Shown in pieces: positions 16,524 through 24,619 of a stretch of DNA of 43,451 nt. The translations under genes and the position numbers were made by a program. Numbering within the stretch: the first letter of the stretch is position 1; every line of letters starts with the position of its first letter. The DNA lies in contig CADCDE010000003.1 in the NCBI GenBank assembly GCA_902800065.1, forward strand, positions 1 to 43,451, read 5' to 3'. The notes under the pieces are model-generated. The model was not told the DNA's origin. It saw only the letters and a list, made by a program, of their open reading frames with translations, and did not search any database. Origin of the DNA: an uncultured Ruminococcus sp. Lineage in GTDB: Bacteria > Bacillota > Clostridia > Oscillospirales > Acutalibacteraceae.

Positions 16524-17946
16524 AAAATACCTTCACCTGCTCCTTTCGTTTCAGCATTTCTTCAAAGCCGTTTATATATTCATACGGGTATTTGTAGTTA
16601 AATATTCTCGATAATTCCTCAGACATAGGTTTTTTCAGTTTTGAAACTGCCCCTGCACCGCATCCCAGAATAGTATGTGTTTCATCCATCACAAACACAT
16701 TATAAATACCGTCATACCCATCTTTTGACCAGCCGACATTTTCAAGATTGCCTTCCATTCTCGTCTGTCTATAGAGATAATATGGGTGATAATTTTCTTC
16801 AAACAGCTTTTTCTCACAGTATCTCAGCATTTTTGCAGCAGGAACTTCCTTATCCGTGTCAACGGCGTTTCCCTCCTGAGTCAGTCTTGATGAACGCTTC
16901 ATTGCAAGTGTATGCACCGTTATGCTTTCGGGTGACAATTCACATATCCTGTCAAGCGTATTTTTAAAACTTTTAACAGTATCTGTCGGCAACCCTGCTA
17001 TCAAATCCATATTTATATGTTTAAATCCTATATCACGGGCTAATTTATAAGCATTTATCGTTTGTTCGGAATTGTGTTTTCTTCCGATAACTTCAAGCAC
17101 ACTATCATTGAGTGTCTGAGGATTTATGCTTATCCTGTCGGCACCGCCGTTCAATATCGCCGTCAGCTTATCACTGTCGATAGTATCAGGTCTTCCCGCT
17201 TCAACTGTAAATTCCCTGCACTTTGTCATATCAAAGCTCTTATGCACTGTATCAATGAGTTTTTCAAGCTGTCGTGCATTGAGCGTAGTAGGCGTTCCAC
17301 CGCCTATATATACGCTTTCCAGCTGCAAATCACATTCCTTTGCAATTTTCGCTGTATACTCTATTTCCCTGCAAAGCAGTTCAAGATACGGCTCAATTAA
17401 TTTCTGTGCTTTCTCTATCGACTGTGACACGAATGAACAATATGAACATCTTGACGGACAAAACGGTATAGATACATACAAGCTGAATGACCTCGGCTTG
17501 CTCAATTCAAGAATCTTTCTTTCATAGTTCTCCGTCACGGCACTTAAATCTGTCTTTTCCTCCGATACAAGCAGTTTATTTATAAAATAATCTTTTGCAT
17601 AATCTTTTCCGCCTTGTTCGGATAATCTCCTGAACAGTTTTATCGGACGCACACCTGTTAAAATACCCCAAGGCTGTTTTCTCCCTGTCACCCTGACAAA
17701 AACATTATACAAGCACACTGCCATTTTTCTTTCAATAGTCTTTGTATCCGTGTCATCAAAATGACAGCTTTCGCTTTCTCCCGAAAATTCCGTGTATATC
17801 TCACCGTCTTTGACTGACGATATTATATCATTTTGCACTGTTTGCTCGGGTATACCCTGTATGACATTCAGCTTCTCATTAGGAAAAAACTGTCTTACAA
17901 GATTTTCCGTTTCATAGTGAAATTCATGGTTTATGTATATATTCAT
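16483..17946 (-). CDS. hemZ: Radical SAM coproporphyrinogen III oxidase-like protein HemZ
   Basis: A 487-residue radical SAM protein. The 4Fe-4S motif is C163xxxC167xxC170 (PFCPSRCSYCSF), followed by IGGGTPT, the SAM-binding glycine stretch. An N-terminal region of about 150 residues (with TGVRPIKL at about 97-104) marks the HemZ branch. HemZ is placed in oxygen-independent heme synthesis or related radical chemistry. No other heme gene is in the window. The start overlaps the stop of the MBL hydrolase gene by 4 bases. Its 3' end overlaps the kinase gene by 41 bases. Confidence 0.92.
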   Translation of the reverse strand: MNIYINHEFHYETENLVRQFFPNEKLNVIQGIPEQTVQNDIISSVKDGEIYTEFSGESESCHFDDTDTKTIERKMAVCLYNVFVRVTGRKQPWGILTGVRPIKLFRRLSEQGGKDYAKDYFINKLLVSEEKTDLSAVTENYERKILELSKPRSFSLYVSIPFCPSRCSYCSFVSQSIEKAQKLIEPYLELLCREIEYTAKIAKECDLQLESVYIGGGTPTTLNARQLEKLIDTVHKSFDMTKCREFTVEAGRPDTIDSDKLTAILNGGADRISINPQTLNDSVLEVIGRKHNSEQTINAYKLARDIGFKHINMDLIAGLPTDTVKSFKNTLDRICELSPESITVHTLAMKRSSRLTQEGNAVDTDKEVPAAKMLRYCEKKLFEENYHPYYLYRQTRMEGNLENVGWSKDGYDGIYNVFVMDETHTILGCGAGAVSKLKKPMSEELSRIFNYKYPYEYINGFEEMLKRKEQVKVFYDELAEYLSKICL

Positions 17947-18584
17947 ACCAAATCTTCTCTCGCCATGTAAATATTATTTTTTCTCTCAAAATCAAGAGTT
18001 GTATTGCTTTCGTGACCGCAGTATACATTGTAGTTTCCGTCAAGTTCCGAAAGTTTTTTGAGTGACTGTAACATTTCCTCCTTGTCGCCTGTCGGAAAAT
18101 CTGTTCTGCCAATGCTTCCCCTGAAAAGAGTATCTCCCGTGAAAATATTATCTCCCAATATATAGCAGACTCCGCCCCTTGTATGTCCCGGTGTGGAGAT
18201 GACCTTTATCTTTTCATTTCCGAAGTTCAGTTCAGAACCTTCTCCGACAAGTATATCCGCATCAAAATGTTTCATAGAAAGTCCGAAATGCCATGCTAAA
18301 TTCAAGTCATCTTCATTGGTGAAATGTGCGTCATCTTCCCCGATAACTATTTTCGCCCACGGAATTTTCTTTTTCATTTCAACAACATATCCTATATGGT
18401 CGAAATGTCCGTGTGTCAGAAGAATATATTTTACTTTCTCCGCACCGAACTGTTTTATTCGTTCCTCAAGCTTAAATGAATAATCTCCCGTGTCAACCAA
18501 AAATGCCTCCTGTGCTTCGTCATCAGTCACAAAAAAACAATTTGCATCAAGCTCCCCGACAGGAAAACGCTCTACTTTTATCAT
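17943..18584 (-). CDS. MBL-fold metallo-hydrolase (glyoxalase II-like)
   Basis: A 213-residue metallo-beta-lactamase-fold enzyme. The metal-binding motif THGHFDHIG has H58, H60, D62 and H63, followed by H134 (TPGHTRGG), D151 (FTGDTLF) and H191 (CGHES), a complete two-zinc set. The short C-terminus and the ending resemble the YqgX/GloB-like group that hydrolyses thioesters such as S-lactoylglutathione analogues. The exact substrate is not visible. It overlaps dtd and hemZ by 4 bases on each side, so it is translated within the recJ-rsh operon. Confidence 0.9.
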   Translation of the reverse strand: MIKVERFPVGELDANCFFVTDDEAQEAFLVDTGDYSFKLEERIKQFGAEKVKYILLTHGHFDHIGYVVEMKKKIPWAKIVIGEDDAHFTNEDDLNLAWHFGLSMKHFDADILVGEGSELNFGNEKIKVISTPGHTRGGVCYILGDNIFTGDTLFRGSIGRTDFPTGDKEEMLQSLKKLSELDGNYNVYCGHESNTTLDFERKNNIYMAREDLV

Positions 18585-19033
18585 GCCAAATCCCTCGAAT
18601 CTATGATTATTGTAACAGGACCGTCATTCACGAGCGATACTTTCATATCTGCCCCGAAAACGCCCCTTTCAACTTTTTTAATGCCATTTTTGAGCATACA
18701 TTCACAGAAATATTCATACAATACATTAGCTCTTTCAGGCTTTTCAGCATTGATGAAATTAGGTCTTCTTCCCTTACGGCAGTCCGCTGAAAGTGTAAAA
18801 TTCGATACTGCCAGAATTTCACCATCAATGTCCTGCAATGACAGGTTCATTTTATCGTTTTCATCTGTGAATATTCTCAGTCCCGATATTTTTGCACTTA
18901 ATTTTTCGGCATCCTTTTCCGTGTCACCGTTTTCGACTCCCAATAATATAAGAAATCCATTGGTGATACTGCCGACAGCTTCACCGCCGACAGTTACCTT
19001 ACATTCCGAAACTCTCTGTATTACAGCTTTCAT
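18581..19033 (-). CDS. dtd: D-aminoacyl-tRNA deacylase
   Basis: A 150-residue enzyme that removes D-amino acids (and mischarged glycine) from tRNA. Recognisable are [15 protein letters not shown] at the start, the SNFTL motif (SQFTL in most relatives) in [20 protein letters not shown], and the DGPVT motif near the end, which together form the active pocket. It sits 3 bases after rsh, a typical Firmicutes pairing. Confidence 0.96.
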   Translation of the reverse strand: MKAVIQRVSECKVTVGGEAVGSITNGFLILLGVENGDTEKDAEKLSAKISGLRIFTDENDKMNLSLQDIDGEILAVSNFTLSADCRKGRRPNFINAEKPERANVLYEYFCECMLKNGIKKVERGVFGADMKVSLVNDGPVTIIIDSRDLA

Positions 19034-19036
19034 CAG

Positions 19037-21223
19037 TTAATTCCTCTCTATCGACACTATACCGTTGACACCACTCAGACGGCTTATTACCATTTTAAGA
19101 TGGTTTATACCGTTTACAGTGATAGATACCTCAATATGTGCCATGCCGTTTTTGTATTCCCTCGAATTGAGTGCGTGTATGAACAGGTGCATTGCGGAAA
19201 GCTGATTTGTTATATCAGCCAAAAGACCTGTACGGTCAGCCGCCATTATCTGAAGAGTTGACTGGAAGGTCTCATGTGCTACATTGTCCGCCCATTCAAC
19301 CTTTACCCAACGCTCATGTTCGGGACAATTTTCTATATCTGCCGGAACGTTCGTACAATTTCTCTTGTGTATCGAAACACCGTAGCCTCGTGTTATGAAT
19401 CCTACTATATCATCTCCCGGCAAAGGATTACAGCACTTTGAATATTTGACAAGACAATCGTCCAAGCCCTCAACATTAACACCGCTGCTGACTTTCTTTT
19501 TGATAGGCTCGGTTATAACTACCTGTGGAGTCTGTTCCTTTTCGGCATATTTCTTGAAATATTCCTCTTTGAGCTTCGGAAGTATTCTCCAGAGCTGTAC
19601 TCCGCCATAGCCTATCGAGGCATAAAAATCTTCAAGATTATTGCAGTTTTGTTTGCGGATTATATCAGCCAAAAATTCTTCAAGTTCCTTTTCGGGAACA
19701 TTTATACTTAATCTCTTAAATTCGTTTTCAAGCTGTGCTTTGCCCTCAGCGATATTTTCGTCACGCTTCTCACGCCTGAACCAGTTTCTTATTTTACTTC
19801 TTGCTTCACTTGTTCTTACTATATTGAGCCAATCCCTGCTCGGTCCTGCACCTGTTTCCTTTGTCGTGATTATCTCGACTATCTCACCGTTTTTAACCTT
19901 GTAGTCTATCGGCACTATCTTTTTGTCTACCTTTGCACCGACCATTCTGTGACCGACTTCGCTGTGTATGGCATAGGCTACATCTATCACGGTTGCACCG
20001 TTAGGAAGACTTATTACATCACCTTTCGGGGTGAATATGAAAACATCTTCGGGTACCAGGTCCATTTTTATTGTCCTGACAATATCCGTTGAATCATTGT
20101 CGCTCTGATTTTCAAGCATTTTTCTTATCCATGCAAGACGCTCATCAAGAGCATTTTTCTTTGTGATACCCTCTTTATATTTCCAGTGTGCAGCTATACC
20201 GTATTCAGCCGTATAGTGCATTTCCCATGTTCTTATCTGTATTTCAAAGGGAATACCCTCTTTTCCGATAACAGTCGTATGAAGTGACTGATACATATTA
20301 GCCTTTGGTGTAGATATATAATCCTTGAATCTGTTTGGCAAAGGCTTGAACAAATCATGCACGACACCCAGAACATTATAGCAATCCGCCACTGTATCAA
20401 CTATTACCCTGACAGCAAAGATATCATATATCTGATCCATTGTGCGACCTTTTACATAGGTTTTCTTGTAAATGCCGTGTATACTTTTTACTCTGCCCTC
20501 GATATAGACATTGTTTATCTCGTCTTTCAGTCTTTCGTAGATAGTCTGTTTTATCTGTGCAACAAAGTTTATTCTGTCCTTGCTTTTGGCTTCAAGCTGT
20601 CTTTCAATCTCGGCATAGCCTACGGGGTCAAGATATCTTATCGAGAGGTCTTCAAGTTCCTCTTTCAAGGCTCTTATACCAAGTCTGTGAGCAATTGGAG
20701 CATACACCTCCATTACTTCAAGAGCTTTGTCACGGCGATGCTGTTCCTTCATGCAGTCTATTGTACGCATATTATGCAGTCTGTCCGCTAATTTGATTAT
20801 TATCACTCTTATGTCGTTGGACATTGCTATGAGCATTTTGCGGATATTTTCAGCCTGCTGTTCTTCTCTTGATGAATAGGGTATCTTGCCCAATTTCGTT
20901 ACACCGTCAACCAAGTTTGCTATTTCCGCTCCGAACATTTTAGTGACTTCCTCAAGCGTTACGGGAGTATCCTCGACAACATCATGCATAAGTGCCGCTG
21001 CAATTGATGCCGAATCCATACCAAGTTCCGCAAGTATACAGGCTACTGATGTCGGGTGGAGAATATAAGGTATTCCCGATGCCCTACGCTGGTCTCCGTG
21101 CATTTCGTCTGCAAACTTATACGCTCGGTCTACCAACTCAAAATCATAGCTGTGGTCACTCTTTTTCATCAACTCTACTAACTCATGATAATCCTGATAA
21201 AATTTATGTGTGCTTTCCGACAT
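19037..21223 (-). CDS. rsh: RelA/SpoT bifunctional (p)ppGpp synthetase/hydrolase
   Basis: A 728-residue long RSH enzyme controlling the stringent response. The HD hydrolase domain (about 30-190) has HPTSVA with H56, H80-D81 in ALMHDVVED and the DRLHNMRT motif. The synthetase domain (about 240-350) has YDIFAVRV and YQSLHTTVIG. A TGS domain (IFTPKGDVISLPNGATVIDVAYAIHSEVGHRMVGAKV) and a zinc-finger/ACT tail (ADRTGLLADITNQLS) follow. Both catalytic halves look intact. The start overlaps recJ by 20 bases with an AAAGGAGG ribosome site. No apt gene lies between recJ and rsh, unlike many Firmicutes. Confidence 0.96.
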   Translation of the reverse strand: MSESTHKFYQDYHELVELMKKSDHSYDFELVDRAYKFADEMHGDQRRASGIPYILHPTSVACILAELGMDSASIAAALMHDVVEDTPVTLEEVTKMFGAEIANLVDGVTKLGKIPYSSREEQQAENIRKMLIAMSNDIRVIIIKLADRLHNMRTIDCMKEQHRRDKALEVMEVYAPIAHRLGIRALKEELEDLSIRYLDPVGYAEIERQLEAKSKDRINFVAQIKQTIYERLKDEINNVYIEGRVKSIHGIYKKTYVKGRTMDQIYDIFAVRVIVDTVADCYNVLGVVHDLFKPLPNRFKDYISTPKANMYQSLHTTVIGKEGIPFEIQIRTWEMHYTAEYGIAAHWKYKEGITKKNALDERLAWIRKMLENQSDNDSTDIVRTIKMDLVPEDVFIFTPKGDVISLPNGATVIDVAYAIHSEVGHRMVGAKVDKKIVPIDYKVKNGEIVEIITTKETGAGPSRDWLNIVRTSEARSKIRNWFRREKRDENIAEGKAQLENEFKRLSINVPEKELEEFLADIIRKQNCNNLEDFYASIGYGGVQLWRILPKLKEEYFKKYAEKEQTPQVVITEPIKKKVSSGVNVEGLDDCLVKYSKCCNPLPGDDIVGFITRGYGVSIHKRNCTNVPADIENCPEHERWVKVEWADNVAHETFQSTLQIMAADRTGLLADITNQLSAMHLFIHALNSREYKNGMAHIEVSITVNGINHLKMVISRLSGVNGIVSIERN

Positions 21224-23249
21224 GGCTTATATCCTCCTTTAATTTTATATATATCGGTGACGCTTCAAGAGTCACTTTGACACCTATATCAAGTACAGAT
21301 ATCTTTAATCTGTCGTTGTCCCTTTCATAGTCGATAAGACCTCTCTCACAAAGTATCTCAAGCATAACAAGCAGTTTGAAGGCATCTATTGACGGCGTAT
21401 TAAGTTTATGCAAAAGGGAATCTATGAAATAAAATTTCTTTTTTGTATTTCTGAGATAGCGGTAAAGCTGAGCAAAGTCATTTCTTGACGGGAGCTTGTC
21501 CATGATTTTCTCCGACAGCACACCGCTTTTATACGAATCATAATCCTGCAATGAATACATTGCTCTTTCATTGTCAAAATCGGAAAGTTTTATATCCCTG
21601 ACATTGAATGACATATTCTCCCTGCCCTGATATACATTCAACTCAAGACATACGGCAAAATCAAGTATATCTCCCTCACTGTACGGGAATTCATCAACTG
21701 TGGTGGAGAATTTCATTATATTAAGTCGGGCATTGTCCTTTGATACTGCTAATTTCAGATGCTTTCCCTCCGAGAGAGGAATTATTTTATCCAGTCTCAT
21801 ATTACAGAGTGCAAAAACAGGCTTTGAATTTCCGAATCCAAACGGTTCAAAATTCTGAAGCTGATGCACCATATCGGGAACGAGCTTTTCGGGATTCAGC
21901 TTGCAGTCAACTTTCAGTGACATAAGAGCCATTTTTTCCTCTTTATTGGCATATTCATTTATGGCTTTTCTGAATTTGTCTATATTTTCCTTTTTTATGC
22001 TGAAGCCTATTGCCATAGGGTGACCACCGAATTTATCAAGATATTCCGAGCAGGCAAACAGGGCATCCACTATTGAAAATCCAGATATGCTTCTTCCAGA
22101 ACCCTTGCATACATCACCGTCCTCTGATATTATGATTGACGGCTTGCCAAACATTTCCGTTACCCTTGATGATACTATTCCTATAACTCCGGGATTCCAA
22201 CCCTCAGATGAAATTACAAGTACCCTGTCATATGTAAGCTCAGGATTCAGCTTCAGCATCTCACATATCTGATTGAATATATCAAGCTCTATCGACTGTC
22301 TTTCAGTGTTGAGGTCATTGAGAAGCTCTGCCTTTTTCACTGCCTCGTCATAGTCCTCTGTCAGAAACATTTTAATGGCATCATCAGCCGAGCCGAGTCT
22401 TCCGACAGCATTTATTCTCGGTGCTATCCTGAAGGCGATGTTTCCTGCATTTATACTGTCTATATTTGAGATGTCTATAAGACTTGTCAGACCTGCCCTT
22501 TCACTGTTTGCCATATTTTTCAGACCTGCTTTTACAATAGTCCTGTTTTCTCCCGTAAGCGGCACCAGGTCGGCTATAGTACCAATGGCGGCTATTTCAC
22601 CGTAATTCTCCATTACAGAGAACTGTTCTCCCTCCAATGCCATAACGAGTTTCAGTGCCAAGCCTGCTCCGCAGAAATCCTCATACGGTGAAGTATCATC
22701 CGTTCTGTGAGGATTAACGACAGCAACTGCACGGGGCATGATATCCTGGGGTTTATGGTGGTCTGTGACAACAACATCTATCCCCAGTTCATTTGCATGG
22801 TCTATCTCATTTACTGCCGCTATACCGTTATCAACTGTTATAATAAGCTGTACACCGTATCCTTTCAGTTTTTCAACAGCTTTTATATTCATTCCGTAGC
22901 CCTCTGATGTCCTGTCAGGGATATAATACATAACATCTGCAAACACTGATTCAAGATAAGAATATAATATAGTCGTGGCAGTAACGCCGTCACAGTCATA
23001 ATCTCCGTATATACATATCTTTTCTCCTGATGTAACAGCTTTTTTTATTCTTTCGACAGCCCTGTCCATATCCTTTATATTAAAAGGATCGCTCAATGAA
23101 CTGTCAGCCGAAAAAAAACGTTCTATATCATCTTTTTCCGTTATGTTTCTGATGACAAGCAGCAATGCTGTAAATACCGGTATACCGTATTTTGCAGATA
23201 TCATCTTTACCTTTTCCTTATCGACCTTTGAAATTGCCCACTTCTTCAT
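21204..23249 (-). CDS. recJ: Single-stranded-DNA-specific exonuclease RecJ
   Basis: A 681-residue DHH-family 5'-3' exonuclease used in recombination and mismatch repair. Motif I is DYDCDG at 83-88, the DHH motif is at 163-165 (VTDHHKP), and a DHHA1 part with GGHPMAIGFS follows, then an OB-fold. The length lies between the E. coli (577) and B. subtilis (786) proteins. A C-terminal extension of about 120 residues ends the chain. It leads the operon recJ-rsh-dtd-MBL-hemZ-kinase and has a sigma-A-type promoter 35-60 bases upstream. Confidence 0.96.
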   Translation of the reverse strand: MKKWAISKVDKEKVKMISAKYGIPVFTALLLVIRNITEKDDIERFFSADSSLSDPFNIKDMDRAVERIKKAVTSGEKICIYGDYDCDGVTATTILYSYLESVFADVMYYIPDRTSEGYGMNIKAVEKLKGYGVQLIITVDNGIAAVNEIDHANELGIDVVVTDHHKPQDIMPRAVAVVNPHRTDDTSPYEDFCGAGLALKLVMALEGEQFSVMENYGEIAAIGTIADLVPLTGENRTIVKAGLKNMANSERAGLTSLIDISNIDSINAGNIAFRIAPRINAVGRLGSADDAIKMFLTEDYDEAVKKAELLNDLNTERQSIELDIFNQICEMLKLNPELTYDRVLVISSEGWNPGVIGIVSSRVTEMFGKPSIIISEDGDVCKGSGRSISGFSIVDALFACSEYLDKFGGHPMAIGFSIKKENIDKFRKAINEYANKEEKMALMSLKVDCKLNPEKLVPDMVHQLQNFEPFGFGNSKPVFALCNMRLDKIIPLSEGKHLKLAVSKDNARLNIMKFSTTVDEFPYSEGDILDFAVCLELNVYQGRENMSFNVRDIKLSDFDNERAMYSLQDYDSYKSGVLSEKIMDKLPSRNDFAQLYRYLRNTKKKFYFIDSLLHKLNTPSIDAFKLLVMLEILCERGLIDYERDNDRLKISVLDIGVKVTLEASPIYIKLKEDISHVGKHT

Positions 23250-23282
23250 TCCTCTGCACCGCCCTTTTTTCTATGTTTTATA

Positions 23283-23311
23283 ATAATATCACGTTTTTTC
23301 CTTTAATTCAA
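23283..23311 (-). promoter_or_regulatory. Promoter of the recJ-rsh-dtd operon
   Basis: On the minus strand TTGAAT (23306-23311), a 17-base spacer, then TATTAT (23283-23288), about 35 bases before the recJ ATG. It would drive all six genes to the uridine kinase-like gene. Confidence 0.65.
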
Positions 23312-23332
23312 TATTTTTGAGGGCTTTTTAAA

Positions 23333-23367
23333 TAAAAAAATCGTCTGCAAATACAGGATTTACAGAC
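23333..23367 (-). terminator. Terminator after the HD hydrolase gene
   Basis: A 10-bp stem with one G-T pair (23343-23352 with 23358-23367) and a 5-base loop. On the minus strand it is followed by GATTTTTTTATTT. It separates the ywlG-HD unit from recJ. Confidence 0.85.
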
Positions 23368-23377
23368 ATTTTTTTAT

Positions 23378-23959
23378 TTATCTCATAGTTGAGGTATGTT
23401 TTTCACGCAGATAAGTCGATTCAAGATCGGCAAGATGCAGCTTGACTGCAAGAGGATATTTTTCATATGCAATGCTTATTGCAAAGCTGCCGCCCTTTGC
23501 TGCTTCATCAAATCCGCCCATATGCCATCTTATGGCAACTGCTTCGGCAGGCTTTAATTTCATAAATCTTTCGATGAGAAAAACAGATTTTTCGCCATGT
23601 CCGTAGGGAAACATATCTTCGACAGAATAATACGGTTTTTTCTCCCACTGTCCCGTTTCATCATTCTTTACATTCCTTGTTGACACCTTATAGAACTGTG
23701 TCTTGCAAAGGTCATGAAGCAATGCACATATCGCAAAGCTCTCCATGCTGTCGCTCTCGGCATTGAAATGCTTTTCGACCATTGTATGATAAACGCTCAA
23801 GCTGTGCATTACAAGACCACTCTCACACGCTCCATGAAACTTTGTGCTTGCAGGTGCGGTGAAAAAGTCTGTTCCCTGAAGCCACTCAAGAAGTTTTTCC
23901 GAACCCGGTCTTTTTATATTTTCCTTATATATTTCGATAAATTCTTCCTTGTATCCCAT
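23378..23959 (-). CDS. HD-domain hydrolase
   Basis: A 193-residue HD phosphohydrolase-type protein. The metal-binding residues are H42 or H52 (HGACESGLVMHSLSVY) and H82-D83 in ALLHDLCK. GHGEKSVFLIERFM and AIRWHMGGFD follow. The ending LADLESTY matches the last Asp of the HD set. HD enzymes cleave phosphate esters of nucleotides or nucleic acids. The substrate is not clear. Similar small HD proteins occur on phages and on clostridial chromosomes. It starts 22 bases after ywlG and is followed by a terminator, so the two form a unit. Confidence 0.85.
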   Translation of the reverse strand: MGYKEEFIEIYKENIKRPGSEKLLEWLQGTDFFTAPASTKFHGACESGLVMHSLSVYHTMVEKHFNAESDSMESFAICALLHDLCKTQFYKVSTRNVKNDETGQWEKKPYYSVEDMFPYGHGEKSVFLIERFMKLKPAEAVAIRWHMGGFDEAAKGGSFAISIAYEKYPLAVKLHLADLESTYLREKHTSTMR

Positions 23960-23980
23960 ATTTTCTCTCCTTTCAAATAA

Positions 23981-24532
23981 TCATTTCAATTTGTCATTAT
24001 AGTATGCCCTTTCACCGCCGATAAATTTCGGGCGTGTGCGGGCTGATGTTATATGAGCTTCGCCTATCTGCTTTACGGAAAGTGTCAGCGGAACAGCAAC
24101 ATCTTTAAGGTGCATACCGATAAGCACTCCGCCTATATCTATACCTGCATCAGCTTTGATATGCTCAACGACAACAGGCTCTTTCAGAGTATTGTAAGTT
24201 ATTGTCGCAAATGAACCGCCTGCTTTCGGCTGAGGGACAACATTTACAATTTCACGATTTTGTGCAAGTGCTGCGGCATTTTCAATAATTATTGCCCTGT
24301 TGAGATGTTCACAGCACTGAGCGGCTATATATATTCCTCTTTCCTTAAGTACAGGATATATACCGTCAAATATTGCCTGTGCAATTTCCATGCTTGACGC
24401 TGTACCGAAAGATTTTCCTGCGACAGTGCTTGATGAACAGCCTACTACAAAAACCGAATTTTTCTTCAAATTCGCTTTTTCCAATATTTCGATCACCGCT
24501 TTTTGTGCAAGAGCAGTTATTTCATCATACAT
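23981..24532 (-). CDS. ywlG: TIGR01440/DUF436 family protein (YwlG-like)
   Basis: A 183-residue conserved Firmicutes protein. It has the family landmarks VFVVGCSSSTVAGKSFGTASS at the start, IAAQCCEHLNRA in the middle, and GGVLIGMHLKDVAVPL near the end. No activity is established that I can cite. In Bacillus ywlG lies near glyA and other core genes. The ATG has a GGAG site. A weak promoter may use TTAACA and TATAAC, 18 bases apart, inside and after the terminator hairpin before it. Confidence 0.88.
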   Translation of the reverse strand: MYDEITALAQKAVIEILEKANLKKNSVFVVGCSSSTVAGKSFGTASSMEIAQAIFDGIYPVLKERGIYIAAQCCEHLNRAIIIENAAALAQNREIVNVVPQPKAGGSFATITYNTLKEPVVVEHIKADAGIDIGGVLIGMHLKDVAVPLTLSVKQIGEAHITSARTRPKFIGGERAYYNDKLK

Positions 24533-24569
24533 AAGTAAAACATCTCCGTCTTTGTTATAAACACTTTAA

Positions 24570-24591
24570 GGCACCCCTGTTAAGAGATGCC
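24570..24591 (-). terminator. Terminator after ispH/rpsA
   Basis: An 8-bp stem with two G-T pairs (GGCACCCC at 24570-24577 with GAGATGCC at 24584-24591), 29 bases after the fusion gene stop. It is followed on the minus strand by TTAAAGTGTTTATAA, only partly U-rich, so efficiency may be modest. Confidence 0.55.
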
Positions 24592-24619
24592 CCAAAGCTA
24601 TATGGAATTTTCTAAAAAA

